Source: Siphonodentalium dalli
Lineage: Eukaryota; Mollusca; Scaphopoda; Gadilida; Siphonodentaliidae
Assembly: GCA_032622095.1 (NCBI GenBank)
Contig: CP136063.1
Location: 38,662,106 to 38,726,105, forward strand
DNA length: 64,000 bases
Direction of reading: 5' to 3'
A program made the translations under genes and the position numbers. The first letter of the stretch is position 1; the number at the start of each line of letters is the position of its first letter. Shown here one piece after another: positions 44,721 through 57,099 of the stretch. A model generated the notes under the pieces. That model was not told the origin of the DNA and did no database searches. It worked only from the letters and a program-made list of their open reading frames with translations.

Positions 44721-44920
44721 TACAATACATGTATATGTTGTGCATGGCGGTTCTCAAATCTATCTTCAACATCAATTAAGAACTGTGTCTGTAGCTGCAA
44801 GCGTGAATTTAAAACTGAGTGAAAAATAATAATGTTCATATATTTAAATATGAGCAAGGGACCATTAGTCTATTATAATATTACTAAAAAGGTTGAAAAT
44901 ATATTATATTATAATAGCTG

Positions 44921-45657
44921 GATCCAAGATAGTCCAATAAATTAGACGATTCGGATTAAGACCTATTTTAATATTTGGACATTTTTGTGGTCTTAATCCC
45001 TCATCGTCCAACAAAGGACGTGAAAACTTTGAACGCTACGAAGCCGCAAGAGTTATGTGGCAAGGGCATGCCCCTTTAACTTACACTGTTCACGTCTAAT
45101 GACACAAATAAAACTACAAATAAAAAACACATACCTTTTGTTGGAATGTTAAATATCATGACTGAACTAACTAGCATAATTTGTGTCACTATTAATCCAT
45201 ATAATTTTATAACAACTCAACCGACAGAAATATTCAAACCCGTCTACGCTAGCGAACACATACGAAAACGAAAGCACGCGCATGCGTAATATATCAGAAA
45301 TCTGGGAAAACACGCGAAATTAACATAATTTATTTGTATTTGAAAATGGTGATATGTTTTCCAATCCGGGATTAAACTAACAAATCTGTAATTCTGACAA
45401 CTTTTATATCACAATCTGTGTGAATACAAAGAATACTATCTCCGCTACAGGTAAGACTAATGTATTTGTAGATAATTTAAGAGAAAATGGTATTTTGATG
45501 GGGTCATATCGGTGGTCACTGATGTTGACCTGCTTCAAAATGTGTGCTAACTTTGCTTTCAGCTCTTTTGTTAGACTAGAAGGATTAATACAATCGTAAA
45601 TGTCCAAATATTAAAATATGTATTAATCCGAATAGTCTAATTGTTGGACTAGATCCA
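44921..45657. mobile_element. MITE with ~60-bp terminal inverted repeats
   Basis: The left arm (TGGATCCAAGATAGTCCAAT ... TTTTAATATTTGGACAT, 44921-44985) matches the complement of 45598-45657 with few differences. The interior has two AT-rich non-coding parts and no transposase motif. Target duplication not resolved. Confidence 0.75.
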
Positions 45658-46746
45658 AGACAGAACAGTTTCCGCTGCGGCATTTCCTTGCCATCATGTT
45701 TAACTTGAAGATGAATTGTATCAACATGCCGTACTAGTAGTGGTGAAGATGAGGCCATTTGGTATTGCAATTTTGCAAATGATCACTTTAGTTTTAATTT
45801 TTACTCTGACAAGTTTCAAAGCAAACTGTTAATATTAATACACTGCACTCAGCACTCGCTGCACTGTAGTGTACGGCAGACTAGTGTATTATTTATTCCA
45901 TACTTTCTCATCAGGTTTATCACCGTGAAAGCCATTTTACCATCGCCGTGTGTCAGTGTTCTATCATTGACAACAATGGGATCAAGGTCGACTTCGAACA
46001 GCTTCCGTTTTGTATAAATAAATTCTGGTCGCATTTACTAGCACCCTTGACAAAACATTGTTCATAAATTAATTTTGTCGTTGTGTACATACTCACAGTC
46101 ACAGGAGGTAGATACTTGGTTCGTTCAAATTTTAATTAAATTAATTTCGAAATTTGTTGCAAGAGTGAATCGTGGAATTATGACTTTGAACCCGAGGAGA
46201 GACTCAGTCACTGAGTCAGCGAGACTTAGATGAGTTAGAACTTAGAAGTTAGAGTCAATCATCAATGGACGGTCAATAATCACTCTGCACAGGTCCCCTC
46301 GCCCGGAAAGTGGAATAGGTGAATTTGTTATATTCGCGGTCAAACAAGGCGTATATATCTATATGCTACATCCGATACTGATCATGTACATGTACTCACC
46401 TTGTATATCATAATGTAAGCAGGTTTTTCTCGTCCACCTCGTGTGTGGTAATTGGTAATTCGTGGAAATAATAATCCGAGGTGGCGATTTTCATTTGTTT
46501 GAATAGCATCACTTGCCTAACAACCGTCCGCGAGTAACCTTAATTCTGATTGGTTAAGATGAACGCGATCATCCAATCGCTGCATATGTGGCTCGGAAAG
46601 ACGATACAAAGAGTTCAATAGGGCATGTCCAAAGTTCAAAGAGCGTTTCAAAGGTCAATTTATTTTTGGAAACATATTTTTTCGTTTAACAGTATTGTAG
46701 ATCCTATGCTCTCCCAGCGTCGAGTGTATATACGCAGTACTCACTT
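45658..46746. other. Spacer, nothing recognised
   Basis: No gene, no repeat end. GC content rises slightly around 46280-46330. Confidence 0.3.
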
Positions 46747-46788
46747 AAGCCCACGGCTAGCCGCTTCGCGGCTACGCCTACGTGGGCT
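46745..46788. repeat. Compound hairpin at the right edge of the insertion
   Basis: The outer stem is AAGCCCACG / CGTGGGCTT. Inside it is TAGCCGC-TTC-GCGGCTA, a perfect inner hairpin. It ends at the TA that borders the MITE half. The strong terminal hairpin recalls the 3' end of rolling-circle elements, but the TC start and CTRR end of canonical Helitrons are absent. Confidence 0.7.
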
Positions 46789-46893
46789 TATTAATTGATA
46801 GAAGCTTTTCCGGACATAGGTCTTCAGTTCATATCTATTATTTTATACCCACGCAACTAAAATTTGTTATTTAAAGAGATAATCCATCTTTAA
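46789..46893 (+). mobile_element. TTAA MITE family 1, copy M, right part (split element)
   Basis: TATTAATTGATAGAAGC to the right end and TTAA at 46890-46893. It continues exactly where the half at 35433-35853 stops, in the same orientation. Confidence 0.88.
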
Positions 46894-47955
46894 ATGTATA
46901 TCCAAAAAGTCCAGACTCCATGAAAAGGATGAAAATTATTAATTGGTTTTTAATATATATCTTTATTTCCTTCAGCTAGGAGTGTATGTTTTACAAAATA
47001 CAATGGAAAGTAAATAGTAAATCCCGCCACCATGAAACACAATTAAGCACTCATCAAAACAATCACACACATGCACACAATAAATAAACAAATATATAAA
47101 TAGATAATTAAATAAATAAACAAGCACACACACAAAAACCAAAAAAACATGACAATAAATACAGATATATGTCAACCGACCGTATATGTAGCATAAAGCT
47201 ACACATTCACTACTGACCCCTTCCCCACAGCGACATGGCGAAACAGTGTTTTCATCAATTTTATTAACTGAAAGTTAATTGTGGAAACAGTACATGTATA
47301 TATTTGCAAATTTTAAAGATCAACATATTTAACAATTTTCATTGGAATTAGCACATAATTTCAGGGTACGGGAGGTCCAGAGTATGCATCCTGCTTACCG
47401 CGTCGCTGCGTTTTAACAACAGACCACTTGAATGTGCTTATAACTACTGAACGTTTAATAACCATTTAGTTGGCGTACATTATTAGACGTTCAGTTTTTT
47501 TCAAAAGAGAACATAATTTAGATTGCTGTTAATTAGCGAAAATATTACTTTCAATGAAAATGCAAGTTAATGCAAGTCAGACAAACTTTTGTCGGCGTTC
47601 TGGACGCTCAAGCTCCATTTAAACCACACATCATGTGTTGCCTTAAGAAAAAAATCTCATAAGCGAAAGCTCCTCGTCATAGTAATGCTCCGACAAAGAT
47701 TCTACAGGGATAACACCCAGAAATAAAAGGAATTTATCTTCTAATAACATAGGCGATAGAAATAAAGGTATTTACATGGAATTTGTCAATAGAGTCATAC
47801 CAGAAACAAAGTCTATCGGCCTCTAAGAAGGGGCAATAAAGTAATATGTGCGCTGTTCTGTCAGTATAGGACGTGACAATAATCTTCATAAGCAAATAAT
47901 TGTGAACGTAAAAGTTTTGCCGCTACGTAAAAGTTGCCCCACATCCGGTTGTACA
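46894..47955. other. Spacer with AT/CA-rich simple sequence
   Basis: 47080-47160 is an AAATAAATA and CACACACAC-rich stretch. No gene recognised. Confidence 0.35.
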
Positions 47956-47984
47956 GCTATGCTCTCATTAAGCGACCTGTTTAA

Positions 47985-48195
47985 CGAGGTTATGGGCCGG
48001 TACTTACCGCGGTGATACCACCAAAATACCGCGGTTATCATTTTGTACCACGGCAGAGGGCGGTACTGGTACGGTATTTTTACTGTTGGTTACCACAGGT
48101 CACTGCGTTATTGGTGTTCGTTACCGCCGTACACCGCGTTATTTTTTTCGTAACGTTCAAATTACCGCTAACGGCCCTCCACCGCGGAGAGAACA
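47985..48195. repeat. CCGCGGT-rich short repeat cluster
   Basis: TACCGCGGT or close variants recur at about 48007, 48028, 48048 and 48145-48185, on both strands, within 200 bp of otherwise ordinary DNA. It resembles the CCGCGG-rich interior of the TA-flanked palindromic MITEs but lacks their ends. Confidence 0.4.
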
Positions 48196-48223
48196 CGACT
48201 GAAATGAAAGTGTCAATGACACT

Positions 48224-49040
48224 GTAGCTCAACTTTGTAAAGAAGGTAATTTTTTTGTGATGAGCAATGAATAGAGAGATTAAAAGGAGTGTAAAAAATG
48301 AGCAGTAAAGGATTTAGATATACAAAGAGTAAAATCCAAGATGGCTGCTGGCGGCGGCCAGGTTTTTTGACCGAATGACCTCAAAATGACTCATTCCCAT
48401 CTACATATCATTGTTAACATCCATGACAAATGTTATGATCAGACTAAAGGTACAACCTGTAGCCTGTGCTAAAGGATTTAGTCATACAAAGAGTAAAATC
48501 CAAGATGGCTGCTGGCGGCATGTTTTTTGGCCGAATGATCCCAAAATTAGTCGTTCCCTTCTACATGTCAATATTAACATCCATGACAAATTTCATGATG
48601 ATCAGACAAACAGTACGACGTGTAGCCCGTGCTAATGGATTGAATTTTGAAATCAAAGATGGCTGCTGGCGGCCATGTTTTTCGTCCGAATGACCAAAAA
48701 GGACTCTTTCCCCATCTACATTCCAATTTCAACAGCCATGAAAAATTTCATGATGATCAGACTAAAGGTACGACCTGTGACCCTTGCTAAAGGATTTAGT
48801 CATACAAATAGTAAATTCCAAGATGGCTGCTGGTGGCCATGTTTTTTGGCCGAATGACCCCAAAATGACTCGTTCCCATCTACATGTCAATATTAACATC
48901 CATGACAAATTTTATGATGATCAGACTAAAGGTACGACATGTAGCCTGTGCTAAAGGAAATTGTTGACGAATCACACACACGCACGACGGATACCAAGCC
49001 ATGGGAATAGCTCAAACTTTACAAAGTAAAGTTGAGCTAA
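48224..49040. mobile_element. HINE-like element, four ~162-bp tandem units
   Basis: Units start at AAAGGATTTAG near 48308, 48473, 48632 (diverged) and 48790 and share AAGATGGCTGCTGGCGGCC, CCGAATGACCCCAAAATGAC and CATGATGATCAGACTAAAGG. Left border AGCTCAACTTTGTAAAG; right border a hairpin TAGCTCAAACTTTAC...GTAAAGTTGAGCTA (49009-49039). The tandem core with subterminal inverted repeats and a 3' hairpin fits HINE-type non-autonomous elements. Confidence 0.78.
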
Positions 49041-49800
49041 CAAGGCGTCACACGCGGCAGGTAAATGATTATGAATAACTTTTGTATTGAATGAATACCT
49101 GTAAGCTGCACGTAATTATGTATACATAATGAATATAACTGAATAATAATGCAATTGTACATGAACATGTCGTGTTTACAAATTTACAAGTACATCACGT
49201 TTAATCACGTCGGCGGTTTTTGAACTCAGCTAATACTTACGACTTACTGCAGACGCAGAGCCCTATGTATGTTCTGGTATCTAAAATATGAGGCTGTGTG
49301 AGATTTGGTAGATAAGATTTGACGCAAAAATCTGTGTTAGTTGACTGAGAACAAACAAGACAGTCAATGACTGTGGGTCGCTCACCAGACTGCAAAGACT
49401 TATAAGACTGGAACTCTGGAGACCACAACAGTCAGAACTTTTCATAATCACTTTAAAAGAAGTACATGTAGATCTAAAAAGGATATGTGGATAGAGAGGG
49501 TTCATTTATGTAGATCGGTGAATATCTACCTTGAAATTACCAACTGTACACTACTGATCACCCCCGCCCTCCTCCTTCAGTTCAACAAGTCCCCTCCCGA
49601 CCGGGCTCCAGACTCCCAAGTCTTAGGTTGGAATTTCACAACCGACATCTCAAACTTTCTCAATTGTTGGAAATTTCCAATCTCACAAGCGCCTTTTTAT
49701 AAAACCATTTAGACATGTTTGAAGCCCAATATATCCATGGTCCCAAAACACCATACATGTATGCTAGATTAATCTGTCAGCTAGTTCCAAGGTAGATGTT
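49041..49800. other. Spacer, nothing recognised
   Basis: Two weak open stretches at about 49480-49712 have no motif. Confidence 0.3.
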
Positions 49801-49829
49801 TTAATGAATTTTGTATTTGTAACACAAAA

Positions 49830-51463
49830 GTGTTAAGTCCCCATAGCCCCGTCATTTCTTAACAGGTTGACCCCATGTTAACAAATTTGAATCTCAGTCA
49901 CTAAAGGATCCTCCATACTATATGTAAGCTAAATAGTCAAACCTCTCTTGAGAAGACATTTTAAGTATTACTACAGAGACATACAGTTATTGTCCCTGGT
50001 CCACCCTATTTAACCTGGTGACCCCATCTGAATAAATTTGAATTGCAGACACCAACATGAAGGAAGCATATTAAAAGGAAAACTGTCCTTCGCTTGGCCC
50101 CTATTTGACCAGGTAACCTCATTTAAAACAAGACAACCAGACCAGTCCTGAGTTCACAAAATTCCTTTTGCAAATCCCTCTTAGAATGAAATCCAACCTG
50201 ACATGCCCCCATAAAGTTTAAATTTGTGGCCATTTCGGTCCTACAGTTTAATCCAAAGTAGGAAAATATGGACTGTGACTGGTTTAAAAATCAAATGTGA
50301 CACTATCAGGCATGAAATTTCTAACTGTCGAAAATTTTGATCAAAGTAGGGGGGTGTCAAAATCCCACCCCCTCTACACTTCCGCCACATTCCCCCTACC
50401 CAGGCAGCTTAGAAATCTATACATTATTACACCAGTATCAAAAAGCACAGGTAGGTTGACTGGTTGATAATTAATTCTCTTATCTCCACCCCTATTTGAA
50501 CAAACGTGAATCCCCCTCTATGAGATCCTTTCATTTGGTAATTTCAGACGGTAGATTTTAATAGTTGAACTGAACTGAATCTCCTCAAATTTCCTAAAAT
50601 GACCCCAAATCTGAACAAATCTAAACCCCAGTCACCGAAGGACCCTCCATACCAAACATAAAATAAGACAACCAAATTCACCCTCTGGGGACCTCATTCT
50701 GTTTAGTCCTCAACTGCTATGGGAGACATAGCATAAGGTTGAAGTTCTCCAATTAAAGTTGGTGATGTGCACCCATTGGGCACCTCAATTATTCATTTTA
50801 TCTTCTACAGATAAGGGGATATAGAAACTAAACAGAAGGGAAAAAGTAAATAAAAATGTCAATTGAAGACCCTATATATACTTCCAAGAAGATGAGGCCT
50901 AAGCAGAATGAGGACCCTGGCTAGTGTATGTGGTGATCCTAGCCTCGCGGATGTTACAACATTGTTAGTTTTCCTAATTTAAAAAAATGTTTTTTAAAAA
51001 ACCTAATAATTTTTTTCTTATATTCAATTGATCAAGGACTTTGATCTGAATTTTTTATTTTTTTATTACTTTTTTTTTTGGAGTTATGTCCCTGGGTCCA
51101 CCCCTATTTGACCCAGTGACCCCATTTGAACAAATCTGAACCCCAGTCATTCAAGAACCCTGCATACCAAATATAAGCTAAATCGGCCTAATGGTTCTAG
51201 ACAAGAAGTCGTTTTAAGAAATTCTATGGAGGGAAAGAGTTATGGCCCTGGCTTCGCAACTATTTGACCCAGTGACCTCATTTGAACAAATCTGAATGAG
51301 AGTCACCTAGGGAACATCCACACCAAATATGAACCCAATCGGTCTGTTGGTTTCAGAGGAGAAGATGTTTAAAGAATTGTTGATGTACGGTACGACAGAT
51401 GGATGGACGGACAAGGAGTGATGACTATAGCTCCACCGGAGACTTCGTCACAGGTGAGCTAAA
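49830..51463. mobile_element. Long HINE-like element with diverged tandem units
   Basis: The phrase pattern GACCCCATTTGAACAAATCT, CCCAGTCAC-AAGGAnCCT and CATACCAAATATAAGCTAAA recurs near 49870, 50030, 50610, 51118 and 51275. The right end has GATGGATGGACGGACAAGG microsatellite-like sequence and a terminal hairpin TAGCTCCACCGGAG...CAGGTGAGCTA (51428-51461). Unit-to-unit divergence is large, so this copy is old. Confidence 0.65.
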
Positions 51464-51644
51464 AAGTCATTATATAAGAGACTTTACCGGGGTCATATGC
51501 CAGTGGTGCAAGATACTTAGCAGAAACAACATAAGTTAATAAAGTGATACTACGCATTACTCTGTGAATCTTGTGTCATATAAAATGTTGGGACATGGAC
51601 TATGGATAATCATAATGATTATATGAGACATTTGAGCTACTATC

Positions 51645-52345
51645 ACTACTGCATGCATAATCCATTAAAAAAACATCAAAACAGCATCAAAATCTCATTA
51701 AATCATTAAAACACACCCTTAATCTTTGTTTTCAACATTTTAAGGGACAGCATTAAAATAGCATTAAAAAGGCAGAAACAAAAATTAATGTAAAAATCCA
51801 TTAAATTTTAAGGTGAAAGAAATCATTAAATAGTCTAAAAATATTTCATGCATTAAATTTGATCGCATTAAAAAGCATTAAATTTTGTTCTGACTGTAAT
51901 AATGCCATTAAAACCTCTAACTTTAATGAACTGAAAACAGCAGCAAACATTGGGTTGGCACTTTTTCTTTTAATTCAAAGCCCGTACTTATAAATTTGAT
52001 GCACTTAATTATAGTTAAGAGCCTTAAGTCCAAATTTGGCAATTTAGTAGGTAATTTTAATGATACATTAATGAGTCCTATACATACTTAAAATTTTAAC
52101 AAAGCAGGCTGTTCATTAAAACTACATCATTTTTGTACTCATTTTGTCTTTTTCAATTTCATGCAATTTTAATGGAATGAAAGAGGCATTAAACAACAAT
52201 TGATCAAGTTATACAAGTGTACAAACACATTTAATGTGATAACCTTAATTCAAATTAATGGCATCAAACTGCTGTTGCATTAATGTTGTAATTCGTTTAA
52301 TTCATTAACGTTGTAATTCATTTAATTAATTATAAGTTATATAAC
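51645..52345. repeat. Cryptically simple region rich in CATTAAA
   Basis: CATTAAA, its complement TTTAATG and one-base variants occur dozens of times over about 700 bp without a fixed period. It looks like a heavily mutated simple repeat, not coding DNA. Confidence 0.55.
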
Positions 52346-53690
52346 TAATTAACAAAAATAATTTCTCATCACCTATGAGACATTATTTTTTATATAATGT
52401 TTTATTTTTTTTCGGATGGAAGTATATCCGATGTGGGTTTCTCGACTCAGATCTATTAGTTTAGCCCCCTGCATCTGTCTAAATAATAATCTGGGTTTCC
52501 ATAAAAAAAAAAATTGACCTCCACGAACAACTTTACTATATTTCTTTAAAGGCCCACTTTTAACTCAAACAATTGTAATGTCATATTAGGCCGAAATTGT
52601 TCCTGTGGATTGTTAAGATTTCCACCCCAATTGGTTTCATCACCCAAAACTCCTAAAATTCAGCGATAATCATATAATATTTTGGTCTTACATCGATTAA
52701 TTCAAAAGGGATGTGGTTTACGCTCAATTTACTACTAATGGAAAGTAACTCTTTATTTCTGGCCGTTGTTGGACGGGAAAAGCAGACGTAATATCACTAT
52801 GTGGGTTTTTTGTTGTAAAGAACATAAATTTCCTTGATATAGTCGTTTATTCTACATCAATATATGAACAAATGTCGATGATGCTGGACTTATAAGTCGA
52901 TTTTATCCAAAGTTGTGAGTTAAAATTGTGCCTTTAAGTATACATGTACATGTCCTCTTAGTTCATTAACTGTTCACATTTTATGTATATATATGTAGGC
53001 CAGATGTCATCGATGGCAGACATCGAGTGATCATTTGAAGGTGCACCATATGAATAACTAATTGCGAACTTTTCTAGGTGGTAAAATGAGTCGGAGAATT
53101 GCAAATGCCAACAAATACATGTATAAATGTTACAAAGTAAATTTATGTTGATTTCAACAAAAAAACAGAAAACCTGATAACAACTTATCACCAAATTCAT
53201 GCTTAAAACATTTTAAGCATATCATCTTTGGCTTCTTTTATTTTATTTTATTGAAAATGAATATTAAATGGGGTGATAAATATATATAAAACGGCAAATA
53301 GAATCAAATTAGCCATTTTCCGTGAAACTTAGGACAGGCAAGCCAGGTACAAAAATTGGTTAAATATGAGTACGATCGTCGAAGTGTTCCCCTATCATAT
53401 TGCGATAATTGCCAACCAAAAACATCGCGCTGCTAAATATTTGCGTGATTGAAAATGGACATGTATTGATTCCATGGAGGATAATCAACATAGATACTTC
53501 CGACACAACACAAACCTATAAAGGGAGACACATTTTGGAATCATCTTGAATAGGCATCTCGTAGCGCACCTCCCAATATAAAATTTGTTGTAAAAAGTCA
53601 CATATAAAAACCTGCCTCCCGCAAAATTTTCCCCATAAAAATTAAGACATAAAAACCTGCCTCCTGGTAAATTTTGATCAAAATAATAAA
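52346..53690. other. AT-rich spacer, nothing recognised
   Basis: CCTGCCTCC phrases recur near 53610, 53657 and again at 54434, hinting at a small diverged repeat. No gene. Confidence 0.3.
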
Positions 53691-53699
53691 AACAAGAGG

Positions 53700-54432
53700 T
53701 ACGCTGTCGCGTGGCATTTGCCCCCGACCGTAGCAATTCGGATTAAGCATGGACGAAACTGCGGATATCCGAGGAGGTCTATATGACCATTCCAAAAGAA
53801 GTTTGTACAGAAATGTTGACTAAAAACCCCAAAACAAGCGATCCGGAAACCCAAAAACAAGCGAAAATTCAAATTTTCTAAGTTAAAAGAAGGGCCATAA
53901 CTCTGGCAAAAATTATCAGATCATACCCAAATTCGCGATTGACATGTATTTTCATATAACTGATCCACAAAAATAAGGGAATTCCAATCGTACCACCAAA
54001 GCTCACGCTATCATCTGGAAACCCAAAAACAAGCGAAAATTCAAATTTTCTAAGTTAAAAGAAGGGCCATAACTCTGGCAAAAATTATCAGATCATACCC
54101 AAATTCGCGATTGACATGTATTTTCATATAACTGATCCACAAAAATAAGGGAATTCCAATCGTACCACCAAAGCTCACGCTATCATCTGGAAACTCAAAA
54201 AAACAAGAGAAAAATTGAATTTTCTAAGTAAAAAAAGGGCCATAACTCTGGTGAAAATGGGTGGACGACACCCGCGCTATGCATGTAGCTGTTCCCCCAT
54301 GCTGCTCTATCACCATACCAAATATCAGCTAAATCTAAAATCAGCTAAAATGTTTGTACGGACGTACGTACGGACGGACGGACGGAGACGTCTACTATAT
54401 ACCCGCCGACTTCAAGTCGGGGGCATAATAAA
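53700..54432. mobile_element. HINE/pearl-like element, ~157-bp tandem core
   Basis: Left border GCATTTGCCCCCGAC; right border CCGACTTCAAGTCGGGGGCA, a perfect hairpin. In the core AAGGGCCATAACTCTGGCAA recurs near 53891 and 54063, and a third time diverged near 54236; the first two are identical over about 170 bp. GTACGGACGGACGGACGG microsatellite (54364-54387) precedes the terminal hairpin. Confidence 0.82.
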
Positions 54433-54434
54433 TA

Positions 54435-54956
54435 CCTGCCTCCCGCCTAGTTTTGAAAATAAAGGTGCCTGAGAAACATAATTAAGTTAATGTGGCCTTA
54501 TTTTCTAATAGTAGAGATGCTCTATATATGCACTCAATGCATATGGTGCTATCGAAACAGGTAGAAATGTTTACTTATAAGTTTTTAAACCTGTTGATAG
54601 TAAAACATCAGTGGATGTACATGTATATATACAAGTGTCAAGTGAGCATGTACAGTACTAGTGCCTAGCGGCAGCTGTACTATGTGTACTGAACTTTATT
54701 ACACACATATTGCTATAGTTTGGTCCATTCCGTTACTTTGACCCGTGTGGCAGTTTCACCTGATCGCACTAGTGCTAGCGACCGCGACATAATGGCGTCA
54801 TGCATGACAACCCAACTGGGACTACAACTTTACCTCAATGTGTAACATGTTAGTGAGATAACAGATAACTAAATGTAACTGGCCTTAAAACCAAACAAAC
54901 TTGTTCTTTTATCCAAAATAATATGAAGTTATATGGTGTGTAATAAATATGGCTGT
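54435..54956. other. Spacer, nothing recognised
   Basis: No gene or clear repeat. Confidence 0.3.
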
Positions 54957-55076
54957 CTGTATTCGATGGAATATCGCACTCAATCGGTTAGCGGATTGTC
55001 AATGCGTACCTCCACTCGAGGTGTCACTCCGCCAACCGATCTTGTGCGATAATTTTCTCGAATCAAGACACTCAGC
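54957..55076. repeat. Palindromic element (TCGATGGAATATCGCAC arms)
   Basis: ATTCGATGGAATATCGCACT with CAATCGGTTAGCGGA at 54962-54996 pairs with TCCGCCAACCGATCTTGTGC with GATAATTTTCTCGAAT at 55028-55064. Small fold-back MITE, about 110 bp. Confidence 0.6.
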
Positions 55077-55107
55077 GGTTCTATCTATATACAGAGTTTT
55101 GCAAACT

Positions 55108-55449
55108 TCAGTGACACCCTAAATAATTGACCTCTTAATTAACCATGGCCACTGAACAAGATTTTTCAAGATTTAGTCGGATATACGGCCTGTTTCCATT
55201 CATCGGTTTTTATCATCATTTTATAATAGTGATGTATATAGCAATCTTTAATATATAAAAGTGTTACCTTTTATAAGAAAACAGACATTTATTATGATTT
55301 ATAGCGACGTTTAGCCAACACGAGTCCAACCTGGTCATTGATTGGTATCTATATGTCATATTTTTACACACAAAACCACATCCTTATAAATAAAAAAAAT
55401 ATTCTTGGGCTTTATAATTAAGTGGTCAATTATTTAGGGCATCACTGTA
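55108..55449. mobile_element. CACTA-type MITE 1
   Basis: Terminal repeats CAGTGACACCCTAAATAATT then GACCTCTTA, and the complement ending AATTATTTAGGGCATCACTG. The outer CACTA bases are lost in this copy but kept in the sister copy at 57100-57293. Interior GATTTAGTCGGA...TTCATCGG is shared with the sister. Confidence 0.65.
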
Positions 55450-57002
55450 TACTTATCTCCTCGTATCGGATGAATATACACAGGTATTCACTTAATGTAA
55501 CAAAATACTACACACAAATGAATGGCGTCATCCATAAAGTATCTCACGTCTAGTAGTGACATCAGTAGCAATGTGGTTGAAAGACAACGAATATACACAG
55601 TTATCACAGTGGTGGCCAACTACTTTACTAACAGCCATACGCCGACTTTTTTGTAAGTTCGATCGGTTTGCTGCATTTCATTTTCAAATGACTCTCGGAT
55701 AAATCTTCATGTTTTTCCATTAGAATCCCTTGATCAGAATTGTTTTCTAGTTGTGGTATTCTACCACTAGCTTGCATAAACTGGCACCAGTCATAGATAA
55801 TGAACGTCTCAACTGCACACGCTTCAGGGTGCCTCATATTCAGAGATCTCTTGCATATCCATGAATTGAAACGTTCAAATATGTACATCCACGTTGTGTA
55901 TACTGGACCAAATCGTCGCATTCCTTCAACTACATGATGAAGAATATTAGTTATATTATGCAGAGATAACGGGAAATCTCTTTCCAACGCTGCGAGCGCT
56001 CTGCATATCTGTGCATCTAATTTATCCAGTTCTTCACCATCTTGACACATAAGGCTCCAATTTTGCTTCAGAATGATTATTACTAGGAATAATTCCTGCC
56101 AGTAATATGTTTCCAAAACATCGCGTAAGACAGACCAATGTTATGAAAAGGATTAACTCCATCCCATTCTAATGCCAGAGAAAATCCGGAATTGTTATAT
56201 TTGAAATATCCATCCTCAGAATAGATATCCCTCCAAACTGGGGAAACGTGCAAATCCCACATAATGTCTCCAGGTTGTTTATCCCGTGGATGATGTGCCT
56301 GTATAATCTGAGCCAAATTAGCCTCGCCATGAATCCTGGGTCCAATAGACAAATAAGTAAAGTGACGCTTTGAAATTGTTTTTTTCGTACGCGCACTGGT
56401 TTCGTAAAATCTTGGTTCTGCACAAACTTGGCAACTTTTAAGTTTGCAAATGGTTTATCTGCTGAATTTCTGAATACCACACAGTCATTATTGCAAACAC
56501 TGAACACTTTCTTTTTAAGCAGATATGGCTCTATTAATTTTCGTGCCTCTGTATAACATTTTGGTAAGGATGAATTGTTTTGTAGTTGCCGTTTTTGAGG
56601 TAATCACTGAACGCGCTTTTGCTAGTTGACGGGTGGCTTGTAAATAAATTGAAATTCAATGCTAACCACTGCAGAAGAGTTATTCCAGTTCCAGATACAT
56701 GTAGTTCTGTACAAGCTATTCCTTCAGAATATAAATTTCGGTCATAATCGCATGTCCAAATACTTGTCTGAATATCTTCATTACTGTATGAAGAAGAACA
56801 AGACGCTGGAAAGTCGTCCTCGTCCGAATTACTTGAAATTGATGACTCTTCTGTTATGCCATCACAGTTAGACCATTCCCCATTGTCTGATGAGTTTTGG
56901 GCGTCAACCCTGAAACATTGAATAGGAGAGCATGTATGAATTGATACTGTGTGACATTGTACCTATGTTGTGTTCTGAATTTTATATACTATAGCCTAGG
57001 TA

Positions 57003-57088
57003 CTCTTACCTGCCTAATAATAGTGACGTCACAATTATTAAATTTGGAGGCATAATTCCACCTATCACTATTATTAGGCAGGTAAGAG
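57003..57088. mobile_element. 86-bp TA-flanked palindromic element within the transposase intron
   Basis: CTCTTACCTGCCTAATAATA at the left and the perfect complement at the right (arms of about 25 bp), with TA at 57001-57002. Related to the CTCTCAGGTGCC element at 44225. Confidence 0.7.
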
Positions 57089-57099
57089 TTCTGCAGACT

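Larger units (their letters stand above)
35854..46788. mobile_element. 10.9-kb insertion splitting a MITE (TA duplication)
   Basis: The DNA between the two halves of copy M is flanked by TA and has no intact gene. Near the left edge is AATAAAGCCCACGTA (35873-35887), and the right edge ends in its near complement TACGTGGGCTTATT. The right edge also forms a compound hairpin. The contents are a higher-order satellite, several small MITEs, and AT-rich DNA. The original insert may have been short and grown by later insertions. Confidence 0.65.

Noticed and set aside
44449-44829. 126-codon open frame
   Set aside because: Lies in the CCGTTCGGCC-type repeats of a palindromic MITE, open on both strands.
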